Origin: Bacillota bacterium
GTDB taxonomy: Bacteria > Bacillota > Clostridia > DSM-8532
Assembly (NCBI GenBank): GCA_022702935.2
Contig: JAKIML020000079.1
Coordinates: forward strand, 1 to 39,215
Reading direction: 5' to 3'
Length of the DNA stretch: 39,215 nucleotides
Shown: piece after piece, positions 1 to 7,090 of the stretch
Layout: each line of letters opens with the position of its first letter
Numbering within the stretch: the stretch's first letter is position 1
The notes under the pieces: generated by a model
Told to the model about the DNA's origin: nothing
The model's database searches: none
Seen by the model: the letters and a program-made list of their open reading frames with translations, nothing else
Made by a program: the position numbers and the translations under genes

Positions 1-42
1 ATGTTGGAGTTCCGAAGTTTCTGTCCCTCGGCACCCCAACAT
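1..42. ncRNA. Long hairpin at the window edge, possible 3' end of a structured RNA
   Basis: The first 15 bases (1-15) pair with bases 28-42 to give a 15-position stem with two mismatches and a 12-base loop. A separate intrinsic terminator follows at 58-87. A long imperfect hairpin directly before a terminator fits the 3' end of a small structured RNA or of an mRNA whose body lies left of the window. I do not recognise it as tmRNA, SRP RNA, 5S rRNA or a T-box. Strand is inferred only from the terminator. Confidence 0.3.
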
Positions 43-57
43 TTATTATAGAACCAG

Positions 58-87
58 AAAAGTCTCCATGGCTTGGAGGCTTTTTTT
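58..87 (+). terminator. Intrinsic terminator of the upstream unit
   Basis: GTCTCCA (62-68) pairs with TGGAGGC (74-80) around a 5-base loop and is followed by seven T (81-87). The A-run before the stem extends the pairing. It closes whatever transcription unit enters from the left. Confidence 0.8.
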
Positions 88-96
88 ATTGCATTT

Positions 97-124
97 TTGC
101 ATGATTTCTGAGGCATATTAAATT
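97..124 (+). promoter_or_regulatory. Possible sigma-A promoter for the TraR/DksA-like gene
   Basis: TTGCAT (97-102) and TAAATT (119-124) are separated by 16 bases. They lie between the upstream terminator and the gene start at 165. Both hexamers match the consensus only at four positions, so this is a weak call. Confidence 0.3.
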
Positions 125-164
125 TGTGCACCAATGAGCAAAAGTGAAGAAAGGTATGGAAACC

Positions 165-695
165 ATGGATAAAAACCTTAATCATTATAAACATCTTCTG
201 GATCATCACAAGGAACAGCATATGGAGATCCTGGACGACATGGAGAACCTGAGTCTTGGCGAAAACGACAATAACAGTACCACCGAGCTGTCCAATTACG
301 ATAACCATCCGGCAGAGATTGCCAGCGAGCTTTTCGATATAGAGCATCAAATGGCCTTAAAGAAGCTTCAGGAGCATGAGCTGGTGGAGATTGAACGGGC
401 CAAGCAGAAAATCAAGGATGGCACCTATGGCATGTGTGAAAATTGCCAACAGCCCATCGCCCCCGCCAGACTTGAATTGCTTCCCCATGCCAAGCTTTGC
501 ATTGACTGCGCCAGAAATGTTGATGAGCGTGTCCTGGAGGATAAACAGGACCGGCAAAAGAATCGACCTCCCGAGCTTCAGGTGACCCATTCCTATAACC
601 TTAATGACAGTGTCAGGGGCGAGGATTTCCAGGATCTAATGGAGTACGGCTCCTCGGATACCCATCAGGACAGAAGCGGGAAAGAAGTAACCTGA
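165..695 (+). CDS. TraR/DksA-family zinc-finger protein (YteA-like)
   Basis: This 176-residue protein belongs to the TraR/DksA family, whose members have a coiled-coil N-terminus and a C4 zinc finger; DksA itself acts in the RNA polymerase secondary channel. The sequence shows a charged, His/Glu-rich helical N-terminal half and a Cys4 finger made of CENC and CIDC about 17 residues apart, preceded by the YGMCENC signature. The tail is hydrophilic. The closest type appears to be YteA of spore formers, whose role is poorly defined. I chose ATG 165 because AGAAAGG (148-154) sits 10 bases upstream; ATG 156 and GTG 144 lie too near or before that site. Single gene with its own flanking terminators. 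The family call is secure; the function is inferred. Confidence 0.85.
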   Translation: MDKNLNHYKHLLDHHKEQHMEILDDMENLSLGENDNNSTTELSNYDNHPAEIASELFDIEHQMALKKLQEHELVEIERAKQKIKDGTYGMCENCQQPIAPARLELLPHAKLCIDCARNVDERVLEDKQDRQKNRPPELQVTHSYNLNDSVRGEDFQDLMEYGSSDTHQDRSGKEVT

Positions 696-707
696 ATACG
701 AATTCAT

Positions 708-745
708 GAAAAAGCCCGGGCGTTTGAAAAAGCGTCCCGGGCTTT
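708..745 (-). terminator. Terminator downstream of tdk, shared with the convergent gene
   Basis: AAAGCCCGGG (711-720) pairs perfectly with CCCGGGCTTT (736-745). The T-run lies on the minus-strand side (complement of the A-run 708-713), so it is strongest for tdk. It also separates tdk from the convergent TraR/DksA-like gene. Confidence 0.8.
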
Positions 746-750
746 GTGGG

Positions 751-1404
751 CTAGAATTTATTCTTGGGCAAGGTCATTTGCCCATATTTGAGCTTCATAT
801 AAACATCGAGGCACACAGGCATGTATTTAATATCCTGATTATTTTCTATAGCAACCTGACTTCCTTCGAAAACAGGTTTTCCGTCTACCAGGCGCAGATT
901 CATGGTGGCCTTCTTGGGCTTTTCACTGACCCTGCAGATGGCGCGGGTGGTAACTTCTTCTATATCCTGGGCCAGCGCAAAGAGATGGGTACTGCCCTCG
1001 AAGGGATTGCCAAAGGCGTCCACCTTGATGCCAAAGGCAATGACGGGGATGTTGTACTCGGTTGTGATTCTGGCCAGATCCCAGACATTGTCCCTGGACA
1101 TAAACTGGGCTTCATCAATAAGAACAATGGAAATAGGGTTGCCTTGCGCATTGGCGCTTTGAATATTGGATACTAAGGTATTGTAGAGCCAGTCTTTTTC
1201 AGGGAGAATCAAAAAGTCGCATTTTCTCTTGATTTCACCGTTCTCCAGACGGCTAATGATATACTCGCCCTCTTTGGTATCGGTTTTGGGCTTGAGGCAG
1301 AGGACCTTTCTTTGGTTGTACTTCTCATAGTCATAAGCAATCTGAAGAAGCTGTGTCGATTTGCCTGCGTTCATGACTGCATACCGAAAATAAAGCTTTG
1401 CCAT
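751..1404 (-). CDS. tdk: Thymidine kinase (type II)
   Basis: It phosphorylates thymidine to dTMP with ATP in pyrimidine salvage. The 217-residue protein has the type II TK P-loop (MNAGKST, about residues 12-18) and the Walker B-like LIDEAQF near residue 96, and ends with the usual lasso region. A GGTGG Shine-Dalgarno lies just before ATG. The C-terminal zinc site is incomplete: where many family members have CxxC and CxxH, this protein has CRVS and CLDV, so two of four ligands are missing. Monocistronic, convergent with the TraR/DksA-like gene. The identity is clear from length and motifs. Confidence 0.95.
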   Translation of the reverse strand: MAKLYFRYAVMNAGKSTQLLQIAYDYEKYNQRKVLCLKPKTDTKEGEYIISRLENGEIKRKCDFLILPEKDWLYNTLVSNIQSANAQGNPISIVLIDEAQFMSRDNVWDLARITTEYNIPVIAFGIKVDAFGNPFEGSTHLFALAQDIEEVTTRAICRVSEKPKKATMNLRLVDGKPVFEGSQVAIENNQDIKYMPVCLDVYMKLKYGQMTLPKNKF

Positions 1405-1436
1405 AATACCACCTGTGTTGTCTTTAAGTTTCTTTC

Positions 1437-1464
1437 ATATTAACATAAACTGTGATGTTATGAA
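1437..1464 (-). promoter_or_regulatory. Possible tdk promoter
   Basis: Read on the minus strand, TTCATA (1464-1459) and TAATAT (1442-1437) are 16 bases apart, about 33 bases before the tdk start. Matches to the consensus are moderate. Confidence 0.3.
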
Positions 1465-1558
1465 ACAGCCTGTCATATGTTTCTGCACAGGTTTGACCAC
1501 ATCTTCTCCTGTATAAACTGCTTTATAAACCTTAATGGCATTGGTTCTATACCTTTGC

Positions 1559-1564
1559 TATAAT
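1559..1564 (+). promoter_or_regulatory. -10 element (TATAAT) upstream of the glyoxalase gene
   Basis: A perfect TATAAT lies 31 bases before the gene start. The hexamer 17 bases upstream (TGGCAT, 1536-1541) is a poor -35, so only the -10 is supported. Confidence 0.35.
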
Positions 1565-1595
1565 TATGATCATCACGCGTGAAAGGGGAATAAGC

Positions 1596-1970
1596 ATGAA
1601 GTTTACCATTGCACATACCAATATTAACGTTACTGATTTGGAACGCTCCGTCGCCTTTTATGAGAAGGCCCTGGGCCTTAAGGTAGAAAAGAGATATAAG
1701 CCCGCAGACGGAAGCTTTGAACTGGTTTACCTGGGAGATGGCACCACCGCTCATCAGATTGAACTCACCTGGCTCAGGGACAAGGAAGGCCCTTATGATC
1801 TGGGAGATAACGAATCCCATATTGCCTTCTACGTTGAGGATTTCGATGGGGCCTATGCCCTTCATAAGGAAATGGGATGCATCTGCTTTGAGAACAAGGG
1901 CATGGGTATATACTTTATCGAGGATCCGGATGGGTATTGGCTGGAGATCATGCCCAGCAAGAAATCATGA
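1596..1970 (+). CDS. gloA: Glyoxalase I-like (lactoylglutathione lyase family)
   Basis: A vicinal-oxygen-chelate protein of 124 residues, the size of classical GloA, which isomerises the methylglyoxal-thiol adduct. The four expected metal ligands are visible: His in IAHTNINV near residue 5, Glu in HQIELTW, His in ESHIAFYV, and Glu in YWLEIM near the C-terminus. AAAGGGG lies 8 bases before ATG 1596, which excludes the upstream in-frame ATG at 1566. The gene overlaps the next one by ATGA. Because many Clostridia lack glutathione, the physiological thiol is uncertain; other VOC activities are possible. Confidence 0.8.
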   Translation: MKFTIAHTNINVTDLERSVAFYEKALGLKVEKRYKPADGSFELVYLGDGTTAHQIELTWLRDKEGPYDLGDNESHIAFYVEDFDGAYALHKEMGCICFENKGMGIYFIEDPDGYWLEIMPSKKS

Positions 1971-2653
1971 CCGAGGGCATCCGAATTGATGAGCTGATTC
2001 GCTCCAGAAGGAAAACCATCTCCCTGACCATCACCCGGGACGCCAAACTGGTGGTCAGGGCCCCCTTGCGAACCTCACTGAAAGAGATTGAAAGGCTGGT
2101 ACGAACAAAGGAATCCTGGATTACCGAAAAGAAGAAACAGGCCCAAGAAAGGCTGTCAAACCTTGTTGCCTTTAAGGTGAAGCCCGAGGGATGCCTTCTC
2201 TTTATGGGAAACCCACTTAAAGTTATCTATTGTGATTCTGTATCCAAGGTGACACGGACCTTAGATGGACTTTTGATTCCCATCAATCAACGGGACAATG
2301 CTAGGAATCTTATTGAAAAATGGTACAAGCAGCAGGCCAAAGCTATTCTTGCTCAGAGAATATGCCAGATCTCGGAGCAGGCGGGAATCCCCTTTAAGGA
2401 TGTTCGCATTACCAGTGCCAGAAGACGATGGGGCTCCTGTAACAGCATCAATCGTATTCAGTTGACCTGGCGGCTGATCATGGCCGAAAGCCGTGCCATT
2501 GATTATGTTATTGTCCACGAGCTGTGCCATGTGATACATAAGAACCATTCTCCAATGTTTTGGCGCAAGGTCGAGGAGATCATGCCCGATTACAAAATGC
2601 ACCGTGACTGGCTTAAAAAGCACGCCTATATACTGGACATTCTTGCAGAATAA
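1967..2653 (+). CDS. YgjP-like metallopeptidase (DUF45/M48 family)
   Basis: This 228-residue protein has the YgjP/DUF45 architecture. An N-terminal beta-rich part (VRAPLRTSLKEIERLV) leads to RRRWGSCN and the gluzincin-like VIVHELCH followed by HKNHSPMFW, which supplies the HExxH zinc ligands and a third His. The family is a predicted intracellular zinc protease of unknown substrate. The start is taken at ATG 1967, which overlaps the glyoxalase stop (ATGA) and suggests translational coupling; an ATG at 1937 would run 34 bases into the upstream gene. A terminator follows. Confidence 0.85.
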   Translation: MTEGIRIDELIRSRRKTISLTITRDAKLVVRAPLRTSLKEIERLVRTKESWITEKKKQAQERLSNLVAFKVKPEGCLLFMGNPLKVIYCDSVSKVTRTLDGLLIPINQRDNARNLIEKWYKQQAKAILAQRICQISEQAGIPFKDVRITSARRRWGSCNSINRIQLTWRLIMAESRAIDYVIVHELCHVIHKNHSPMFWRKVEEIMPDYKMHRDWLKKHAYILDILAE

Positions 2654-2670
2654 ATACAGATTCATTTCAG

Positions 2671-2719
2671 GAGAAGTTTCAGGGCACAATAAAGAGACCT
2701 TGAAACTTTTCTTTTTTTC
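2671..2719 (+). terminator. Terminator after the YgjP-like gene, overlapping the next promoter
   Basis: AAGTTTCA (2674-2681) pairs with TGAAACTT (2701-2708), extended by GG/CC, and is followed by TTCTTTTTTT. The 3' arm contains the -35 box of the downstream promoter. Confidence 0.7.
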
Positions 2720-2728
2720 GCATATAAT
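2700..2728 (+). promoter_or_regulatory. Sigma-A promoter of the acyl-CoA ligase operon
   Basis: TTGAAA (2700-2705), a 17-base spacer and a perfect TATAAT (2723-2728). The start point would be near 2735, giving a leader of about 57 bases. This is one of the best promoter matches in the window. Confidence 0.75.
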
Positions 2729-2791
2729 TATTACAAAGTAATAATATAAACTCATATTATTAGATGAGTATTATAAGGGGAGATGAGGAGA

Positions 2792-4624
2792 ATGGTGAAT
2801 ACGACCAAGGGGTTTGAGATTGTCCATAAGGATGGAAGAAGAATTGTCAGAGGCCTTGGTTTTATTGAACACGAACCTGTCAGTGACATCAGGGAGATTG
2901 TTAAGGGGGCTGTGAAAAAATACGGAAGCAAGGTGGCTTTTCGCTATAAAGTGGATGGAAAGCTGGTCGAAAAGACCTATCATGATTTGGATCAGGCTGT
3001 GGATGCACTGGGAACAGCGCTGATGGATCTGGGACTTAAGAACAGCAAGATTTCGGTCATTGGCGAGAATCGCTATGAATGGGCGGTTTCCTATCTTTCA
3101 ATTGTCAATGGAACAGGCATAGGCGTACCCCTGGATAAATATCTGCCCGCCAATGAGGTGGAGAACCTCTGCCAGAGGGCTGAGGTATCAGCCATTTTCT
3201 ACAGCGGGGCTTATCATGGCATTATGGAAACTCTTGCCCGCAAGGAAACAACCATCAAATATTTCATCTGTATGGATGAGTTCGCCACCCTAACTGAGGA
3301 TAAGCGCTTTGTGACCATGAACGCTTTGATCCAAAGAGGTCATGAGCTCCTGGATAAAGGGAACAGACAGTTTATTGATGCCCATATTGACAGGGATAAA
3401 ATGTCCATATTGCTCTTTACCTCGGGAACCACAAAGGCCTCCAAGGGCGTTATGCTCTCCCATGCCAATATTGCCAGCAATGTGACCTCCATCACGGCTT
3501 TGTTAAAGGTTTATACCACCGATGTCCACTTGTCCCTGCTCCCCTTGCATCATACCTTTGAAAATACCATTGGGTTAATGTTCATGCTGCATAAAGGGGT
3601 GACCATTGCCTATTCGGAAGGCATCAAGCATCTGGCTCAGAACATCAGGGAATTCCGGGTCTCAGTGCTGGTGGCCGTTCCAGCCATCTATGAAGCTCTC
3701 TACAGAAAGCTTTTGGAGGGCATTGAAAAGTCGGGAAAGACCAAGCTTGTTGAAATGATGACCAAGGTATCCAACTTCCTTTTGAAGATGGGCATAGACT
3801 TAAGAAGAAAGCTGTTTAAATCGGTTCTGGATAAATTGGGTCCCGATTTGCGTTTGTTTGTTTCTGGCGCTGCACCCCTGGATGCCGAGATTATTCCCGG
3901 CATTGAACGCTTTGGCATCACCTTTTTGCAGGGTTACGGCCTCACCGAAACCTCACCGGTTATCACCTGCAACTCCTTTGAACTCAATGTTCATGGTACC
4001 ATCGGGGTTCCCCTGAAGGACATTGAAGTTACCATCGATAATCCAGACGAGAATGGCATGGGTGAGATTCTGGCCAGGGGTGCCAATGTCATGCTGGGGT
4101 ATTATGAGAATGAGGAGGAGACGAAGGAGGTCATGGAACCCGACGGCTGGTTCAGAACCGGGGACTTGGGCGTCATTGACGAACAAGGCCTCTTAAGAAT
4201 CACAGGCCGCGCCAAGTCCATGATTGTCTTTACCAACGGAAAGAAGGCCTTCCCCGAGGAATACGAGGTTTCTCTCAATCATTTGCCCGGAGTCAAGGAT
4301 TCCTTTGTATGGGGGAACAAAGCGCCCGACGGGGACATTCAAATCTGTGCCAAGCTGGTCATTGACAAGTCCTATCTTGAGGAAAAGGGTTATACCGCAG
4401 AGCAGCTTGCCGAAATACTGGATACACATATCAGAAGCCTCAACAACACCCTGCCCAAGTATAAAATCATCCGCTATTTCGTCATGACCTTTGAGGATTT
4501 GATCAAAACAACCACCCTTAAAATTAAAAGACCACTTGAAACTGATAAAATGAAGCGTTATCTTGAAAAGGCGGGCGTTGATATGCGCAAGCTCAATAAA
4601 AAACTCATCGATGGAGAGCTATGA
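2792..4624 (+). CDS. AMP-forming long-chain acyl-CoA ligase (FadD-like)
   Basis: A 610-residue ANL-superfamily enzyme, expected to activate a fatty acid to acyl-AMP and then acyl-CoA. Visible motifs are the P-loop LFTSGTTKASKGV (from about residue 207; the usual Gly-x-Pro-Lys is replaced by Lys-Ala-Ser-Lys), GYGLTETSPV, the adenylate-binding GWFRTGDLG, and the hinge/C-domain region with GRAKSMIVFTNGKK. AAGGGGAG lies about 10 bases before ATG 2792; ATG 2783 is too close to it. The gene overlaps the acetyltransferase by ATGA. The chain length of the substrate cannot be read from sequence. Confidence 0.85.
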   Translation: MVNTTKGFEIVHKDGRRIVRGLGFIEHEPVSDIREIVKGAVKKYGSKVAFRYKVDGKLVEKTYHDLDQAVDALGTALMDLGLKNSKISVIGENRYEWAVSYLSIVNGTGIGVPLDKYLPANEVENLCQRAEVSAIFYSGAYHGIMETLARKETTIKYFICMDEFATLTEDKRFVTMNALIQRGHELLDKGNRQFIDAHIDRDKMSILLFTSGTTKASKGVMLSHANIASNVTSITALLKVYTTDVHLSLLPLHHTFENTIGLMFMLHKGVTIAYSEGIKHLAQNIREFRVSVLVAVPAIYEALYRKLLEGIEKSGKTKLVEMMTKVSNFLLKMGIDLRRKLFKSVLDKLGPDLRLFVSGAAPLDAEIIPGIERFGITFLQGYGLTETSPVITCNSFELNVHGTIGVPLKDIEVTIDNPDENGMGEILARGANVMLGYYENEEETKEVMEPDGWFRTGDLGVIDEQGLLRITGRAKSMIVFTNGKKAFPEEYEVSLNHLPGVKDSFVWGNKAPDGDIQICAKLVIDKSYLEEKGYTAEQLAEILDTHIRSLNNTLPKYKIIRYFVMTFEDLIKTTTLKIKRPLETDKMKRYLEKAGVDMRKLNKKLIDGEL

Positions 4625-5463
4625 TCAAACATGCCGTCTCTGAAGACTATAATATAATCGTAGGCTGCCTTAAGCAGGAGGGCAGCCTTAACACCACGCC
4701 TCTTGCACATATTGAGAAATATGGCCTTACCCGGGACTTTCAGGATGTCTGGCTTCAGAAGAATTCTGATTCTGGGCCCATACTTACTGTTATCATGCGC
4801 CATTTCAATACCCTTTACCTTTATAATGACGGGGATTTTTACGAGCCCGAGGAGTTGGGGAGCTTTACCTCCTTTCTCGGGCCCGATATTGTTTTTGGAA
4901 AACGGGATCTTTTAAGTGAGCTGGCCCTGTACCTGGAAGGCATGGTCCTGGAGCCATCCTGCCATATGATCCTTGAAAAACCCCATCAGCTTATACCCTG
5001 CACCGAGGTGGTCAGGGCGGAGGTGGAGGACTGTGAAGAGATTGCTGCACTTATCTACAGCGTTCCTGAGTTTGCGCGCTTTTATCATTCTCCCAAGGAG
5101 ATAGAGCGCGGTGTACGCCGGCGCATCGAGATGGGCACCTGTCGCTATTTTGTGCTCAAAAGGGAGGGTAGGATTGTGTCCCAGGCCTATACCACCATTG
5201 AATCGTCCCAGTATGCAACCATTGGCGGCGTGGTCACCCTGCCTGAGTATCGGAAGCAGGGATTGGCATCGTTGGTGGTCTCATGCATTTGCAGGGATCT
5301 TATCAAGGACAAGAAGATCCCCAATCTGTTTTATAATAACGAGGAAGCAGGAAGGGTCTATGAACGGCTCGGTTTTGTCCATGCAGGAGAATATGCCATG
5401 CTCCTGTCCCATGAATATGCGAAGAAAGGCGAAGGACTGACCGCTTACAAGTGTGGCACTTAA
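4621..5463 (+). CDS. GNAT-family N-acetyltransferase with extra N-terminal domain
   Basis: A 280-residue protein whose C-terminal part (about 135-270) is a GNAT fold. It has the acetyl-CoA site IGGVVTLPEYRKQGLASLV (motif A, Q/RxxGxG/A type) and NEEAGRVYERLGF (motif B). The first roughly 130 residues contain no motif I recognise and may form a second, degenerate GNAT or a substrate domain. It is translationally coupled (ATGA) to the acyl-CoA ligase, so the two probably share a pathway, but the acceptor is unknown. Confidence 0.75.
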   Translation: MIKHAVSEDYNIIVGCLKQEGSLNTTPLAHIEKYGLTRDFQDVWLQKNSDSGPILTVIMRHFNTLYLYNDGDFYEPEELGSFTSFLGPDIVFGKRDLLSELALYLEGMVLEPSCHMILEKPHQLIPCTEVVRAEVEDCEEIAALIYSVPEFARFYHSPKEIERGVRRRIEMGTCRYFVLKREGRIVSQAYTTIESSQYATIGGVVTLPEYRKQGLASLVVSCICRDLIKDKKIPNLFYNNEEAGRVYERLGFVHAGEYAMLLSHEYAKKGEGLTAYKCGT

Positions 5464-5485
5464 TTCCATATGAAATAATATTTAC

Positions 5486-5514
5486 TTGTTAAATAAAGGA
5501 AGTTATGTTAGAAT
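5486..5514 (+). promoter_or_regulatory. Sigma-A promoter of comM
   Basis: TTGTTA (5486-5491), a 17-base spacer and TAGAAT (5509-5514). The predicted start near 5521 lies inside the 5' arm of the hairpin at 5517-5542, so transcripts from this promoter should lack part of that arm. Confidence 0.6.
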
Positions 5515-5516
5515 TA

Positions 5517-5549
5517 CTCCAAACACATGTTCTTGTTTGGAGGTTTTTT
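5517..5549 (+). terminator. Hairpin plus T-run directly before comM, containing its Shine-Dalgarno
   Basis: CTCCAAACA (5517-5525) pairs perfectly with TGTTTGGAG (5534-5542), followed by G and six T (5544-5549), then the ATG. The 3' arm carries the GGAGG ribosome-binding site of comM. It should terminate transcription coming from the acetyltransferase operon and would mask the ribosome site on any read-through RNA. Confidence 0.7.
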
Positions 5550-7076
5550 ATGTTCAGCAGGGTATCCACCTGTGGTCTTTTGGGCCTTGATGGCTATCCC
5601 ATACAGGTAGAAACAGATATCTCCAATGGGCTGCCTGCATTTGATATTGTTGGTCTGGCCGATACCTCAGTAAGGGAAGCAAGGGAGAGGGTGAGGGCTG
5701 CCATTAAGAATTCAGGCTTTGACTTCCCTGTAAAGCGCATTACGGTCAATCTGGCTCCTGCTGATACACGCAAGGAAGGTACGGGCTTCGACCTTCCGTT
5801 GGCCCTGAGCATTCTTGTCTCTGCCGGGATGATCCCTCAAATGGCATTGGAGGGCATCATGGCTGTGGGGGAATTGGCTCTGGATGGTGAGGTGAGGCCG
5901 GTCAGCGGTATGCTCTGCAAGGCCATTGCCATCAAAGAGATGGGCTATACCAGAGTAATGGTTCCGCAGCAAAATGCGGATGAGGTGGCAGTCGTCAAGG
6001 ATTTGGAAATTCTGCCGGTCAAAACCCTCAAGGATGCGGTTGACCATTTCAAGGGCATCAAAACGATGTCCTATTCCAGGAATGAGGCCATCCCTGCTGC
6101 CACGAATATCTCCCACGAGGACTTTTCCGAGGTCAAGGGCCAGAAGCATGCTAAACGGGCCCTTGAGGTTGCGGCCAGCGGCGGTCATAATGTGATCATG
6201 ATTGGAAGTCCCGGTTCGGGCAAAACTATGCTGGCACGGCGTTTGCCCTCCATTCTGCCCGATCTTACCTTTGAAGAATCTCTGGAAATCACGAAAATAT
6301 ACAGTGTCTCAGGAAAACTACCTCCAAATGCGCCCCTTATACAGGAACGCCCCTTTCGCTCGCCCCATCATACGGCCAGTGCCGTGAGCCTTATTGGCGG
6401 CGGGCGTCAGCCCAAACCTGGTGAGGTCAGTCTGGCCCATCACGGGGTACTGTTTCTGGACGAGATTCCCGAATTCCCACGCATGACTCTGGATGTGCTC
6501 AGGCAGCCTCTGGAGGATGGTTATGTCAATGTCTCACGAATTAATGCCACCGTGAGCTACCCCTGCAAGTTCATGCTTGTGGCCGCCGCAAACCCCTGCA
6601 AATGCGGCTATTACGGCGATCCCCACAGAAACTGTACCTGTTCCTACAGAGATGCGGAGAATTACCTTTCCAAGCTCTCGGGTCCGCTCATGGACAGAAT
6701 TGATATCCATGTTCTGGTGCCCACGTTGAGGTATAGCGAGATGGAAAGCAGTCAGGCCGAAGAATCCTCACAGGAAATCAAAAAAAGGGTGAATCAGGCA
6801 AGAAGGATTCAACAGGAACGCTACAGACCATATGGGATTTACTGCAATGCCCATCTGAAGGGCGCCATGCTTCGAGAGTTCTGCCGAGTGGATGAGGAAG
6901 GGAAGCGAATGTTGAGAACTGTCTTTGACAAGCTTAATCTAAGTGCCCGAGCCCATGATCGCATCTTGAAGGTTGCCAGAACCATAGCGGACATGGAGGG
7001 AGAAACCCTTATTAAGGCCAGGCATTTAGCTGAGGCCATTCAATACCGTTCTTTAGATCAGACGGTGAGAGTATGA
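5550..7076 (+). CDS. comM: YifB/ComM family AAA+ ATPase (Mg-chelatase-like)
   Basis: A 508-residue AAA+ protein of the YifB/ComM family. In naturally transformable bacteria ComM is a hexameric branch-migration helicase that extends recombination of incoming DNA. The N-terminal Lon-like S5 domain (about 1-175) precedes the Walker A GSPGSGKT (219-226), Walker B LFLDEIPEF, and a Cys cluster (NPCKCGYYGD...CTC) typical of the family. The C-terminal helical domain is intact. ATG 5550 is chosen because GGAGG (5539-5543) lies 6 bases upstream. The gene abuts dprA, the common pairing in Firmicutes. Confidence 0.9.
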   Translation: MFSRVSTCGLLGLDGYPIQVETDISNGLPAFDIVGLADTSVREARERVRAAIKNSGFDFPVKRITVNLAPADTRKEGTGFDLPLALSILVSAGMIPQMALEGIMAVGELALDGEVRPVSGMLCKAIAIKEMGYTRVMVPQQNADEVAVVKDLEILPVKTLKDAVDHFKGIKTMSYSRNEAIPAATNISHEDFSEVKGQKHAKRALEVAASGGHNVIMIGSPGSGKTMLARRLPSILPDLTFEESLEITKIYSVSGKLPPNAPLIQERPFRSPHHTASAVSLIGGGRQPKPGEVSLAHHGVLFLDEIPEFPRMTLDVLRQPLEDGYVNVSRINATVSYPCKFMLVAAANPCKCGYYGDPHRNCTCSYRDAENYLSKLSGPLMDRIDIHVLVPTLRYSEMESSQAEESSQEIKKRVNQARRIQQERYRPYGIYCNAHLKGAMLREFCRVDEEGKRMLRTVFDKLNLSARAHDRILKVARTIADMEGETLIKARHLAEAIQYRSLDQTVRV

Positions 7077-7090
7077 CGGGGGAGAAAACC

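Noticed and set aside
706-1176. Long plus-strand frame of 156 codons
   Set aside because: It lies entirely antisense to tdk and the terminator, has no ribosome site, and tdk is supported by clear motifs.
1473-1865. Minus-strand frame of 130 codons
   Set aside because: It is antisense to the glyoxalase gene and its leader, with no recognisable domain.
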